Assembly (NCBI GenBank): GCA_034436355.1
Contig: DAOTVQ010000002.1
Span: 62,001 to 126,000, forward strand
Length of the DNA stretch: 64,000 bases
Reading direction: 5' to 3'
Origin: CP2-2F sp034436355
GTDB lineage: Bacteria > Chloroflexota > Anaerolineae > Aggregatilineales > UBA2796
Below the pieces are notes generated by a model. It was not told the origin of the DNA. It saw nothing but the letters and a program-made list of their open reading frames with translations, and ran no database searches. A program made the position numbers and the translations under genes. Every line of letters starts with the position of its first letter. Position 1 is the first letter of the stretch. Below are positions 8,011 through 15,779 of this stretch, piece after piece.

Positions 8011-9558
8011 ATGGCACGCGTCTTTATCAGTTACAACTCCCAAGATCGCCCTTTCATACTCAAAATAGCAGCGCAGCTACAAGCTGCTGAACATGATGTG
8101 TGGCTTGATGTATGGCGCATCAGCGGGCGAGTGCCGTATTGGGAAGAAATTAAGGCGGGCATTGAACAATGCACGCATTTCGTGTTTGCCATTTCACCGC
8201 AATCCATTCAATCGGAGAGTGGCTCACGCATTGAATTGGATCATGCTGCTGGTCTGCCTTCCGAAAAGCGCCCGATCATTGTCCCAGTATTAGTGCGTGA
8301 AACGCCGCTGGATGCCTTGCCGATCACTATCTCGGCGGGGCGCCTGCATATTCACGACTTTGTGCATAAACCCTTTGAGGCAATGCTGAGCAATTTGTTG
8401 CACGCTGTGGCATCCAGCAAAACGGAAGCTACCAACAAACTCGGCACCGCTTTGTTCACCTCTCAGCGGGCGCAAAAACTGCGCTACACAGAAGCGATAG
8501 CCCTCATTCAGGCAGGCGCTTATGAACAGGCAATCGCCAGCCTTGAAGAACTTGCCGCACAAGGCTACCGACCCACGGTGATACCCCTAGAGCGCGTTTT
8601 GAACCATGCACGCCAGCGTATGCTGGAGGCAAAGCGCCGCGCAGAGGCAGAAGATGCCTATGAAGAGATCGCTGCCCTTGAAGGGCTGAGCCGCGATCTT
8701 GCCCGTGAGGCATGGGCGCAGTTCCGCCGCGATTACCCTGAATTCACCGATGACCCGCTGAACCTTGCTGCACGCCTGAACCGCCGCAACGGGCAAACAA
8801 ACACACGCCATAATGTGGCTGACCTGCTGCCCGATTTTGAATGGTGCAGCATCCCACAAGGTGTGGCGCTGCTTGAGGATGCTACCAACATCCGTAAATA
8901 TAATCCGCAAGGCTCGCGTGGCGGTTGGTATGACGTGCCTGCTTTCAAGATCGCCAAAACGCCCATCACGAACCTGCAATACCAATGCTTTTTGGATGCG
9001 CCTGATGGCTACCGTGATATGCGTTGGTGGTCGTATTCACTTCACGCCTCGTCATGGCGGCGCAAACGTCCGCAGGCAAAGCTGACCACCGTCCTAGGCG
9101 ACCGCTTGCCGCGCACGCGCATCAGTTGGTTTGATGCGATTGCCTTTTGCTTGTGGCTCAGCCATCGCAGCGGGCAGCATATCACCCTGCCTAGTGAGGT
9201 GCAGTGGCAGCGCGCTGCACAAGGTGATGAAGGGTGGCGCTATCCTTATGGCAACACTTTTGATGAAACGCGCTGTAATGTGCGCGAATCAGGGCATGGC
9301 GCCCCCACGCCTGTAGACGCTTACCCGAAGGGCGCAAGCCCCTATGGCGTGCTAGATATGCAAGGCAATGTGTGGGAATGGTGCCTTACGGAGTGGCAAA
9401 CTGACTCTGCCCATGTGGAAGGTGGCAATGCTCGCGCTTTACGCGGCGGGGCATGGTCATCGGTAGGCACGATGGTGAACTGTTTCTACCGCTATCAGAA
9501 TATTCCCTCTGTTGAGCTAGATTCTATCGGTTTTCGCCCTGTGTTGTTAGAAGATTAA
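8011..9558 (+). CDS. TIR domain fused to formylglycine-generating-enzyme-fold domain
   Basis: A 515-residue protein. Residues 1-135 form a TIR domain (ARVFISYNSQDRPF, DVWLDVW, FVFAISPQS, and SRIELDHA with the candidate NADase Glu75). Residues 140-262 are mostly helical and partly TPR-like. Residues 268-512 are an FGE-sulfatase/SUMF1-type C-type-lectin fold (ISWFDAIAFCLWLS, LPSEVQWQRAAQG, YGVLDMQGNVWEW, ALRGGAW, IGFRPVL). The cysteines needed for true sulfatase activation are not evident, so this domain is more likely a ligand-binding scaffold. TIR-FGE fusions are known among signalling and defence proteins, and FGE folds are frequent diversity-generating-retroelement targets. No partner effector is adjacent. 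Confidence 0.87.
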   Translation: MARVFISYNSQDRPFILKIAAQLQAAEHDVWLDVWRISGRVPYWEEIKAGIEQCTHFVFAISPQSIQSESGSRIELDHAAGLPSEKRPIIVPVLVRETPLDALPITISAGRLHIHDFVHKPFEAMLSNLLHAVASSKTEATNKLGTALFTSQRAQKLRYTEAIALIQAGAYEQAIASLEELAAQGYRPTVIPLERVLNHARQRMLEAKRRAEAEDAYEEIAALEGLSRDLAREAWAQFRRDYPEFTDDPLNLAARLNRRNGQTNTRHNVADLLPDFEWCSIPQGVALLEDATNIRKYNPQGSRGGWYDVPAFKIAKTPITNLQYQCFLDAPDGYRDMRWWSYSLHASSWRRKRPQAKLTTVLGDRLPRTRISWFDAIAFCLWLSHRSGQHITLPSEVQWQRAAQGDEGWRYPYGNTFDETRCNVRESGHGAPTPVDAYPKGASPYGVLDMQGNVWEWCLTEWQTDSAHVEGGNARALRGGAWSSVGTMVNCFYRYQNIPSVELDSIGFRPVLLED

Positions 9559-9580
9559 GCGCATCACCAACGGACTGCGC

Positions 9581-9586
9581 TATAAT
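9581..9586 (+). promoter_or_regulatory. Consensus -10 box placed for a leaderless transcript
   Basis: TATAAT ends 6 bases before the ATG of the tRNA nucleotidyltransferase gene. Transcription would then begin at or next to the start codon, giving a leaderless mRNA. There is no Shine-Dalgarno sequence before this ATG, which agrees. No good -35 hexamer is seen at the normal distance. Confidence 0.4.
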
Positions 9587-9592
9587 CTACCC

Positions 9593-10882
9593 ATGCCTGA
9601 CTTTTTAGAGATTCCCGAACGGCTTGTGCCACTCTTAAGGGTGCTAGCTGGAGTAGCAACGCGCCATGCCACGCCTCTATACGTAGTCGGCGGCTTTGTG
9701 CGTGATAATCTGCTGAAGTTGCCCGCCTATGAACCTGATCTTGACCTTGTGGCGGTTGGGGATGCACCTGCCCTCGTGAAAGAATTGGCTGCTCAGCACG
9801 GCGGCAGCTTTACCGCACATCCGCCGTTTGGCACGGCAACTTGGCATTTGCCTTCAGGAATGCCCATGCGTGCCATTGATTTTGCCACAACACGCACCGA
9901 GACCTATGCCGCTGCCGCAGCATTGCCAACGGTGACGCTCATCAGCGGTGCGGATGCCTTACAGCGCGATGCACACCGCCGCGATTTTTCGGTGAACACG
10001 CTTGCCATGCAGCTTGCCCCTGAGCCATTTGGCGCCTTGATCGATCCGCTGGGTGCGCTGCCCGATCTCCACAGCGGCTTGCTCCGCACCCTGCACCCGC
10101 AAAGTTTTGTGGATGACCCAACGCGCCTACTGCGCGCTGCCCGCTTTGTGGCACGGCTTGGCTTTCGGCTGGCGGCAGAGAGCGCTGCTGAGCTACCACT
10201 AGGGCTACCGCACATTGCTGCGCTGAGCGGTGAGCGCCTGCGCCACGAATTCGACCTGATTTTTGCAGAAGCATTGCCCGAAATCGCTTTGCGCTGGTTG
10301 GCAGAGCATGGCGTGCTGGCTGCCATTGATCCAAGATTAACCTTTGATGAGCGTTTGCAGGCTGCCTATCCTGTTCTGCGTGCGCTGCGCGAACCGCCTG
10401 CCGATCTTGATCGCCTTGCGGTCAGTTGGGCGCTTTGGGGCAGCACATTCCCTGATGATGCAACCCTGCTTGACCGTTTTGCGCTGCCTAAAGCAACACA
10501 TCGGGCAGCCGCAGAGGTGCGGCGCGCACGGCTTGCCTTTGCCTGCCTTACGCCCGATGCACCACCAAGCCGCATCACCCGTGCGCTTGCGCCGTTTTGC
10601 ACGGAAGCGGTGCTGGCAGCTGCACTGATTGGCACAGCCGCAGATCGGGATCGAGCATGGCAATATCTGACCCTTTGGCGATATGCTCAACCTGCTGCTG
10701 ATGGCAACTTTTTGCGTAGTTTGGGGTTGAAACCTAGCCCGCTTTTCGGTAAACTCCTCTCCCGCTTGCGTGATGCGCTTTTGGATGGCGAAGTAAGCTC
10801 ACCTGAGGCGCAGCGCGCACTGCTTAAAGCATGGGCAAACGAAGCACAAGACGGCGCCAAGCCACACGAACACACCAGATGA
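9593..10882 (+). CDS. CCA tRNA nucleotidyltransferase / poly(A) polymerase family
   Basis: A 429-residue class II nucleotidyltransferase. The catalytic head shows YVVGGFVRDNLL (GG motif, residues 33-34) and EPDLDLVAVGD (metal-binding Asp49 and Asp51), followed by RRDFSVNTLAM and DPTRLLRAARFVARLGF, all typical of bacterial CCA-adding enzymes and poly(A) polymerases. It would repair or add the 3' CCA of tRNA in the cytosol; CCA-adding and A-adding types cannot be told apart by eye. The C-terminal helical part is more diverged. A consensus TATAAT lies just upstream. The stop overlaps the next start as ATGA. Confidence 0.9.
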   Translation: MPDFLEIPERLVPLLRVLAGVATRHATPLYVVGGFVRDNLLKLPAYEPDLDLVAVGDAPALVKELAAQHGGSFTAHPPFGTATWHLPSGMPMRAIDFATTRTETYAAAAALPTVTLISGADALQRDAHRRDFSVNTLAMQLAPEPFGALIDPLGALPDLHSGLLRTLHPQSFVDDPTRLLRAARFVARLGFRLAAESAAELPLGLPHIAALSGERLRHEFDLIFAEALPEIALRWLAEHGVLAAIDPRLTFDERLQAAYPVLRALREPPADLDRLAVSWALWGSTFPDDATLLDRFALPKATHRAAAEVRRARLAFACLTPDAPPSRITRALAPFCTEAVLAAALIGTAADRDRAWQYLTLWRYAQPAADGNFLRSLGLKPSPLFGKLLSRLRDALLDGEVSSPEAQRALLKAWANEAQDGAKPHEHTR

Positions 10883-11409
10883 CCACCATTGAACGCCATA
10901 CACTCTTGCTGCAAATGCAGGTGGTTTTCCGTGCTGCTGAACGTGATGATCTGCCCAAGCTGGAATGGTACGGCAAGTATACGCATTTTCGGCAGGTGTT
11001 TCAGCGCACCTATGAAGAACAACTGCGTGGGCAGCGCTTGATGCTGCTGGCTGATGTAAATGGCTTTCCAGTTGGGCAAATCTTCATCCAGTTAGAAAAC
11101 TACGAGGATTTGTGGCTGGATATGCGGAAGCGCGCCTACCTATACTCGCTGCGCGTGATGGATGCTTTTCAGCGGCAAGGGCTAGGATCGGCGCTGCTGG
11201 GCGAAGCAGAAAGGCTGCTGCGCGCTCAACGCTACGATTCGGTCAGCATTGCTGCGGCAAAAGATAATCCAGGTGCGCGGCGGCTCTATGAACGGCACGC
11301 TTTCCGCGTGATTGCCGAAGATGCCGGGCGTTGGAGCTATGTTGATCACGAAGGACTGACGCACTACGTTAACGAGCCGTGTTGGATTCTTGAGAAGTTA
11401 TTGCGCTAA
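10879..11409 (+). CDS. GNAT-family N-acetyltransferase
   Basis: A 176-residue GCN5-related acetyltransferase. The acetyl-CoA-binding loop is seen as FQRQGLGSALLGEAE (Q/R-x-x-G-x-G/A around residues 98-104), preceded by a conserved strand (AYLYSLRVMD) and followed by DNPGARRLYERHAFRV, the usual end of the fold. The substrate is unknown. The start at 10879 is chosen because it forms an ATGA overlap with the preceding stop; a longer frame from 10831 would lie wholly inside the upstream gene. Confidence 0.88.
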   Translation: MTTIERHTLLLQMQVVFRAAERDDLPKLEWYGKYTHFRQVFQRTYEEQLRGQRLMLLADVNGFPVGQIFIQLENYEDLWLDMRKRAYLYSLRVMDAFQRQGLGSALLGEAERLLRAQRYDSVSIAAAKDNPGARRLYERHAFRVIAEDAGRWSYVDHEGLTHYVNEPCWILEKLLR

Positions 11410-11433
11410 GCCACTGTATAACGACGAGGTGAT

Positions 11434-11793
11434 ATGACGAAAGCTACTGGTACGCTGACCCCACGTTTGGAAGCTGTTAAAGTGCTACGTTGGCGCGGCA
11501 GCAACCACCCAACCTACCAAGCAATCACGCTCCAAATGGCGCGGGAGGGAATGCGCGCCTACACTTGGGCGCAAAACGCCAATTTCCGCTATCCACTCCG
11601 CAGCCAGCACTATGACAAAGTGCTGTACTGCGTTGAAGGCTCCCTCGAAGTGGTGCTACCTGACCTCAATCAGCGCGTGGTGCTGCGCCCAGGCGACCGT
11701 CTGGAACTGCCGCGCAATGTGCGCCATGCCATCATCGTTGGCGAACGCGGCGCCCGCTGCGTTGAGGGCGAAAAAACGACACTGGCGAACTAA
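11434..11793 (+). CDS. Small cupin-domain protein
   Basis: A 119-residue single-domain cupin. It has the two characteristic strands: SQHYDKVLYCVEGSLEVVL (motif 1, with only one of the usual His residues clearly in place) and LRPGDRLELPRNVRHAI (motif 2 with PGD and the terminal His). Such proteins bind a metal and small ligands; the function here is unknown. GAGGTGA lies just upstream of the ATG. It follows the acetyltransferase by 24 bases and precedes a membrane protein by 4 bases, so all are likely in one operon. Confidence 0.82.
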   Translation: MTKATGTLTPRLEAVKVLRWRGSNHPTYQAITLQMAREGMRAYTWAQNANFRYPLRSQHYDKVLYCVEGSLEVVLPDLNQRVVLRPGDRLELPRNVRHAIIVGERGARCVEGEKTTLAN

Positions 11794-11797
11794 CGCC

Positions 11798-12238
11798 ATG
11801 CGCCGCCGCCGTTCTGCATCAATCAGCACAGAGGCTGCTGAAGCACCTGCCGAAAGCGTGCCACCACGCCGCCTGACGCCGCCGCGCCCACGCTTGCCGT
11901 TCACGCTGCAAGGGTCGGTGTTGCTTGGCATTTTGGCGGTTATTGGGCTTGGCGTGGTGTGGCTGCTGCTGAGTTTCGATATGCTGCCTGCAACTTTTGG
12001 CGTGGTAATGCCCATCGTGGCGGCGGCGTTCGGTATGCTGTGGTTTTTGGCAGCATTGGTGGGGCGCAATCCACGTGGCATCATCTTTAGCGCAGCATGG
12101 CTTGGTGCAGCGCTTAGCCTGCTGTTAGCAGCGCAAGGCATTGCGGCGGTTGGCACCACGCTGATCGGCTTGGTGTTCATCGCCGTCGGTGCGGCACTCA
12201 TCTTGCGCGGCTTGCTGATGGCAAACCAACCGCTTTAG
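11798..12238 (+). CDS. Small membrane protein of unknown function
   Basis: A 146-residue protein. The N-terminal 45 residues are basic and Pro-rich; they are followed by about four hydrophobic segments (GSVLLGILAVIGLGVVWLLL, the next beginning FGVVMPIVAAAFGM, then SAAWLGAALSLLLAA and a last one ending in GLLMANQPL). The start at 11798 lies 4 bases after the cupin stop. A longer reading frame starts at 11612 but would run inside the cupin gene. I recognise no family. The gene ends just before a bidirectional terminator shared with rplL. Confidence 0.7.
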   Translation: MRRRRSASISTEAAEAPAESVPPRRLTPPRPRLPFTLQGSVLLGILAVIGLGVVWLLLSFDMLPATFGVVMPIVAAAFGMLWFLAALVGRNPRGIIFSAAWLGAALSLLLAAQGIAAVGTTLIGLVFIAVGAALILRGLLMANQPL

Positions 12239-12247
12239 GCAAAACAC

Positions 12248-12275
12248 AACGGGACGCCTTAGCGCGTCCCGTTTT
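12248..12275. terminator. Bidirectional rho-independent terminator
   Basis: A perfect GC-rich stem (AACGGGACGC / GCGTCCCGTT) with a 6-base loop is followed by TTTT on the plus strand. A T-rich tract also follows on the minus strand. It lies between two convergent genes and would end both the plus-strand operon and the rplJ-rplL transcript. Confidence 0.85.
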
Positions 12276-12291
12276 AATGCACAGCAGCAGT

Positions 12292-12681
12292 TTACTTAAC
12301 TTCGATCACTGCGCTAACTTCTTCGAGCTTCTTCTTGGCGTCAGCGGCGGCGTCCTTCGAGACGGCTTCTAACACCGGCTTGGGCGCAGCTTCCACCAAA
12401 TCCTTTGCCTCTTTCAAGCCGAGGTTGGTTAGGGCGCGCACAACCTTGATCACGTCAATCTTCTTAGGACCAACTTCCTTCAGGATCACGGTGAACTCGG
12501 TCTGCTCTTCAACAGGCTCAGCTTCTGCGGCGGGCGCTGCGCCACCCATCGGCATTGCCATCATGGGCATGGCGGCGGCAGCCTTCACGCCCCAAGTTTC
12601 CTCAAGTGCCTTCGTTAGCTCAACAATTTCCAAAACGGTCAGCTTGCCCAGTTCGGCAACCAATGCTTGTACGTCTGCCAT
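12292..12681 (-). CDS. rplL: 50S ribosomal protein L7/L12
   Basis: A 129-residue stalk protein of the large ribosomal subunit, which recruits translation factors. It has the N-terminal dimerisation helices (VQALVAELGKLTVLEIVELT), an Ala/Met/Pro-rich hinge (residues 36-56) and the highly conserved C-terminal domain (VGPKKIDVIKVVRALTNLGL, then KEAKDLVEAAPKPV). Length and order after rplJ are standard. AAAGGA precedes the start. Confidence 0.98.
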   Translation of the reverse strand: MADVQALVAELGKLTVLEIVELTKALEETWGVKAAAAMPMMAMPMGGAAPAAEAEPVEEQTEFTVILKEVGPKKIDVIKVVRALTNLGLKEAKDLVEAAPKPVLEAVSKDAAADAKKKLEEVSAVIEVK

Positions 12682-12754
12682 AGTCGGATCAATCCTTTGT
12701 CGGGTTCAGATTTTCAGATAGTTAAAAGGTATAGCGCCCACAGGCGCACGGCTC

Positions 12755-13294
12755 TTAGGCAGCGTCTGTGCCGCCACCTTCCAGTTTATCGGTATATGCC
12801 TTCAATACTTGCGCCAAATTCTGCGCGGGCGTGCCAATGAGTGCCAAGAAACCCGTGGCAGGGCTTTGGAGCGTGCCAATGAGCGTTGCCCGTGCTTCGT
12901 CTAGGGTTGGCATGGTCGAGAGCGCCTCTAGTTGCTCTGCCCTGAAGATTAACTCGCCAAGCACGGCGCCTTTCAGCACCAACTGCGGCTGATCTTTAAT
13001 GCCAAGCAGGGTTTTGGTCACTTTCGTCAGGTCGCTGTAAGCGAGCGCGACAGCAACAGGTCCCTGAAACAGATCGTCAGGGGCGGCGAAGCCCGTTTCG
13101 CGCAGGGCAATTTTGAAGATGGTGTTCTTCACAACTGCATAAGACGCATCTACATCGCGCAGTGCCTTACGCACCACGCTGAGGTTTTTCATGGACATGC
13201 CGCGATATTCGGTGATGACCATGCCTTGTGCGCGCCGCAAGACTTCAAGGTAAGTGCTATAGATTTGGTCTTTTTTTGCTTTACTGATTGCCAA
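12755..13294 (-). CDS. rplJ: 50S ribosomal protein L10
   Basis: A 179-residue ribosomal stalk base protein that binds 23S rRNA and anchors the L7/L12 dimers. The N-terminal half has GMVITEYRGMSMKNLSVVRK and YAVVKNTIFKIAL; the C-terminal helix (TPAQNLAQVLKAYTDKLE) binds L7/L12. The start is taken as TTG at 13294, because AAAGGAGG lies 9 bases upstream and translation from there gives AISKAKKDQIYS, the normal L10 beginning. A longer frame up to 13339 would run into the attenuator. L10 also represses its own operon by binding the leader described upstream. Confidence 0.95.
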   Translation of the reverse strand: MAISKAKKDQIYSTYLEVLRRAQGMVITEYRGMSMKNLSVVRKALRDVDASYAVVKNTIFKIALRETGFAAPDDLFQGPVAVALAYSDLTKVTKTLLGIKDQPQLVLKGAVLGELIFRAEQLEALSTMPTLDEARATLIGTLQSPATGFLALIGTPAQNLAQVLKAYTDKLEGGGTDAA

Positions 13295-13337
13295 AGCTGC
13301 ATTCCTCCTTTCCAAGAGGGTAGGGTGTTCAAGCACC

Positions 13338-13375
13338 AAAAAAAGCGGTCTTTCGGCACACGCGCAAAAGACCGC
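13338..13375 (-). terminator. Attenuator hairpin in the rplJ leader
   Basis: On the minus strand GCGGTCTTT pairs with AAAGACCGC across a 13-base loop and is followed directly by seven T residues, giving a classic intrinsic terminator. It stands between the rplJ promoter and the rplJ start, so it acts as a transcription attenuator for rplJ-rplL. Confidence 0.85.
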
Positions 13376-13483
13376 CGTTCAGAGTCGGCTGGAAGCAGCA
13401 AGATAAGGTTGCTGTGCTTCACCTCGGCAGGCTAATCAATTAAGCTGCACTATTGGCAGCGCCTGCGGTCTGCGGTGCGAACG
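13376..13483 (-). promoter_or_regulatory. L10 ribosomal-protein leader (autoregulatory RNA)
   Basis: The minus-strand transcript contains ACCGCAGACCGCAGGCGC, then CTTAAT, then AGCCTGCCGAGGTGAAG, which is the conserved core of the bacterial L10 leader. That RNA mimics the 23S rRNA site bound by L10 and L7/L12. Downstream, GAAGCACAGCAA can pair with TTGCTGCTTC (13391-13420), giving a second hairpin before the terminator. Expected behaviour: excess L10-L12 complex binds the core and favours the terminator, reducing rplJ-rplL expression. Confidence 0.85.
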
Positions 13484-13489
13484 TTGTTA

Positions 13490-13518
13490 ATCATAGCGGG
13501 CGGCTGGCTGTACGTCAA
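13490..13518 (-). promoter_or_regulatory. rplJ-rplL promoter
   Basis: On the minus strand TTGACG (13518-13513) and TATGAT (13495-13490) are separated by exactly 17 bases, a near-consensus housekeeping promoter. Transcription would start near 13483, at the 5' end of the L10 leader core. Confidence 0.8.
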
Positions 13519-13584
13519 GGTTGGAGTTGATAGGGTCTATTAGAAAGTGCGGCGCACCGCACTTGGCAGAATTTTCCGCTATAT

Positions 13585-14670
13585 TCACCGCAGGCGCACA
13601 CGCAGGGCATGAATGGCATCCGTGCCATCTGGAAAGGCAGCCCCGATCAGGCTGTTGGGAAAGATCGCCTGCGTGAAGCCGCCCTCATCCGTAGCACGCA
13701 CCGCCAACCGATGCAAGCCTGCTTGCAGCGGTGCCCATAAGAAATACCACCACGTCCACGCCAACGAACTGGGCGGCATGATCAGCGTTGCAGGCTGCCA
13801 AGTCAGCGGTTGCTCTTGCGCGTTTGCAAGCGCAGCACTGATCTCCACCGCCTTGATTGCCCGCCCACCACCAAAAGCATAGCCTTCTAGGTAGATCGGT
13901 GTGGCAAAGGGCAGCACATTCGCGGCAGGCTGCCGAAAGGCGCTATTCGTCTTAACGGCTGCCAAATTTGACCATTCCCTGCCCGAACCTTCCCAATAGC
14001 CTAGCCGATCTTCGGCGGCAAAGGTGATGCGGGTGATCCACTTCGGCTGCTTCTGCCCATACAAGCCCGGAATCAAAATTCGCAGCGGAAACCCATGCCG
14101 CAGTGGCAGCGCTTCGCCGTGCGCGCCCGTGATCAGCAGCACGTCAGGCTGCGTTAACCATTCGAGCGCCACAGAAGTTGTGTAGCCATCGGCTGCCTCA
14201 AAGAGCGCGTAGCGTGCGCTTGGCAGCACAGCAGCGCGTGCCAAAAGCGGCGCCAGCGGCACGCCTTGCCAATCCCAAGTGCCGATCAAGCCGCCGCCGA
14301 CTGGATTGCTGATGCATTGAAGCGTCCGTATGGCGCTCTGTTGCGGCATAGCACGCAGATCGGCAAGGCTAATCTGTAGCGGATTGCCAACCAAGCCATC
14401 CAAGGTCAGCGACCACTCGGCGGCGTTGCTAAGGTCAGGCGTGCCGCGAAAAGACTTCTCATAAAGACGGTTCAAGGGTGTGATCGGCACTTGGGCGGGC
14501 AGCGGCGGGGGCGTGGCGGCAAGGGCGGCTGCCAGATTAGGTGTTGCAGTGGGCAACTGTGCCATGCCGCGCTGATAAAGAGTCGGCGCACTGCGCTCAG
14601 GGCGGCAGGCGGCTGCCAAAAGTGCCGCCATCAGGAAGCGGCGGCGCGACCAACGCGGCGGCTGACTCAT
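13585..14670 (-). CDS. Sulfite-oxidase-like molybdopterin oxidoreductase
   Basis: A 361-residue exported enzyme of the sulfite oxidase/YedY-type molybdopterin fold. The N-terminus has SRRRFLMAALLAAAC: an Arg-rich Tat-like signal followed by a lipobox Cys, so it may be a membrane-anchored lipoprotein. The probable molybdenum-ligand Cys119 lies in RTLQCISNPVGG. It is followed by TWDWQGVPLAPLL, a GYTTSV segment and LRHGFPLRILIPGLYGQKQPKW, all characteristic of the fold. The C-terminal part is the Ig-like dimerisation domain. The substrate is unknown. It overlaps the upstream secreted protein gene as ATGA, so the two are co-transcribed. Confidence 0.9.
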   Translation of the reverse strand: MSQPPRWSRRRFLMAALLAAACRPERSAPTLYQRGMAQLPTATPNLAAALAATPPPLPAQVPITPLNRLYEKSFRGTPDLSNAAEWSLTLDGLVGNPLQISLADLRAMPQQSAIRTLQCISNPVGGGLIGTWDWQGVPLAPLLARAAVLPSARYALFEAADGYTTSVALEWLTQPDVLLITGAHGEALPLRHGFPLRILIPGLYGQKQPKWITRITFAAEDRLGYWEGSGREWSNLAAVKTNSAFRQPAANVLPFATPIYLEGYAFGGGRAIKAVEISAALANAQEQPLTWQPATLIMPPSSLAWTWWYFLWAPLQAGLHRLAVRATDEGGFTQAIFPNSLIGAAFPDGTDAIHALRVRLR

Positions 14671-15710
14671 GGCAGCGTGCCGAGATAGCTATCCGTGGAG
14701 ACACGCGCCAAAGCGCCATCTGCCAAAATCAGCTTGAAGGTGCCCGCCGCTGTTAGGCTGGTCAGCAAGGCAGTGTCCGCACGGGCAGTCAGCGCGACAG
14801 CGCGCAGTGCCTCAGGCGGACTCTCGGTGAGCAGGCGTGCTTCGCGGGCGGTGAAATCGGCAAGGGCAAGCGCAAAGCGCGTCCGTCCGCTGCTGCGGCT
14901 TAAGCTCAAGAGCGCCTTCTTACCATCTGCGGCAAAGATCGGGTAGCTGGCGCGTTCATAGCCGCGTAGCACGGCAATGCCTTGTTGAACACCGCCATTC
15001 ACCTCGATCAGGCTGAGCGTGACGCCATCGGTTGTTTCGGCAAGGCGTAGCGCACGGCGTGCATCAGGCGAAAACGCCATCACGCATGGGCAATCGGGCG
15101 AGTCGGGCAGCGCGGCTGCCTCAAGCGTGGCGGTGTGCAGGCGGAAAACACCTTCGACGGGCAGCTCAAGCGCCGACGGTAATGCCTCAAAAAGATCGGT
15201 GCGGCGCGTGTAGAACACATAGGCGCCATCGTCGCTGATGGCGAGTGGCAACACACCTAGCCCTAGCGTGGAGGTGGTGTGCAGCACCATGCTGTTTTCA
15301 CCGATTAGCCCTTCCACCACGAACAAATCACTGACCGTGCCGCGTTCGCTCCGTGTGGTGAACGCCCATGCCAGCCACTGCCCGTTGGCAGAGGCAACCC
15401 AATAGGTGATCGTTGCATCGGTTTGGCGCGGAATGTAGGGATGCAGGACGACATCGCCGTTGGGCAGGGCAACAAGTGCCGCCTGTGTATCGGCAGCGCG
15501 GAACAGCACACCGCCGCCGATCAGGGTGTGCCAATCGCCATTCGCGTTAACGATTGCGCCAAGTGCAGTGCGCGCATCGGCAAAGATGACTGTTTGCCCG
15601 CGCAAAAAGACATCATAGCGCGAGGAATCCGGCGCAGCATGTGCCGAAAAGCTGCCCAACACGCCGAAAAACAGGCAGCAAGCTATAATCAGGCGGCGAA
15701 AACGCATCAT
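14667..15710 (-). CDS. Secreted beta-propeller-like protein
   Basis: A protein of about 347 residues with a signal peptide (RLIIACCLFFGVLGSFSAHA). It contains repeated short segments ending in Asp-containing turns (WLAWAFTTRSERGTVSDLFV, ISDDGAYVFYT, FSPDARRALRL, FAADGKKALLSLSR), the pattern of TolB/WD40-type propeller blades. I cannot name a family. The start is placed at ATG 15710, directly before the signal peptide; a longer frame to 15767 adds an unlikely N-terminus. TGCTAGAAT upstream is an extended -10 candidate. It is the first gene before the molybdopterin oxidoreductase and may assist it or be a partner in the envelope. Confidence 0.7.
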   Translation of the reverse strand: MMRFRRLIIACCLFFGVLGSFSAHAAPDSSRYDVFLRGQTVIFADARTALGAIVNANGDWHTLIGGGVLFRAADTQAALVALPNGDVVLHPYIPRQTDATITYWVASANGQWLAWAFTTRSERGTVSDLFVVEGLIGENSMVLHTTSTLGLGVLPLAISDDGAYVFYTRRTDLFEALPSALELPVEGVFRLHTATLEAAALPDSPDCPCVMAFSPDARRALRLAETTDGVTLSLIEVNGGVQQGIAVLRGYERASYPIFAADGKKALLSLSRSSGRTRFALALADFTAREARLLTESPPEALRAVALTARADTALLTSLTAAGTFKLILADGALARVSTDSYLGTLP

Positions 15711-15779
15711 CAAGTTTAAGCAATCGCTAGGAAAAACGATTAAGGCTATTCTAGCACGCCTTAGCAAGAAAGTTCTGCT

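Noticed and set aside
11612..11797. Upstream extension of the small membrane-protein gene
   Set aside because: The extension is out of frame within the cupin gene and is Cys/Trp-rich nonsense; ATG 11798 directly after the cupin stop is a better start.
13295..13339. Longer rplJ reading from 13339
   Set aside because: It would begin at the attenuator loop, lacks a ribosome binding site and adds 15 residues absent from L10; TTG 13294 has AAAGGAGG.
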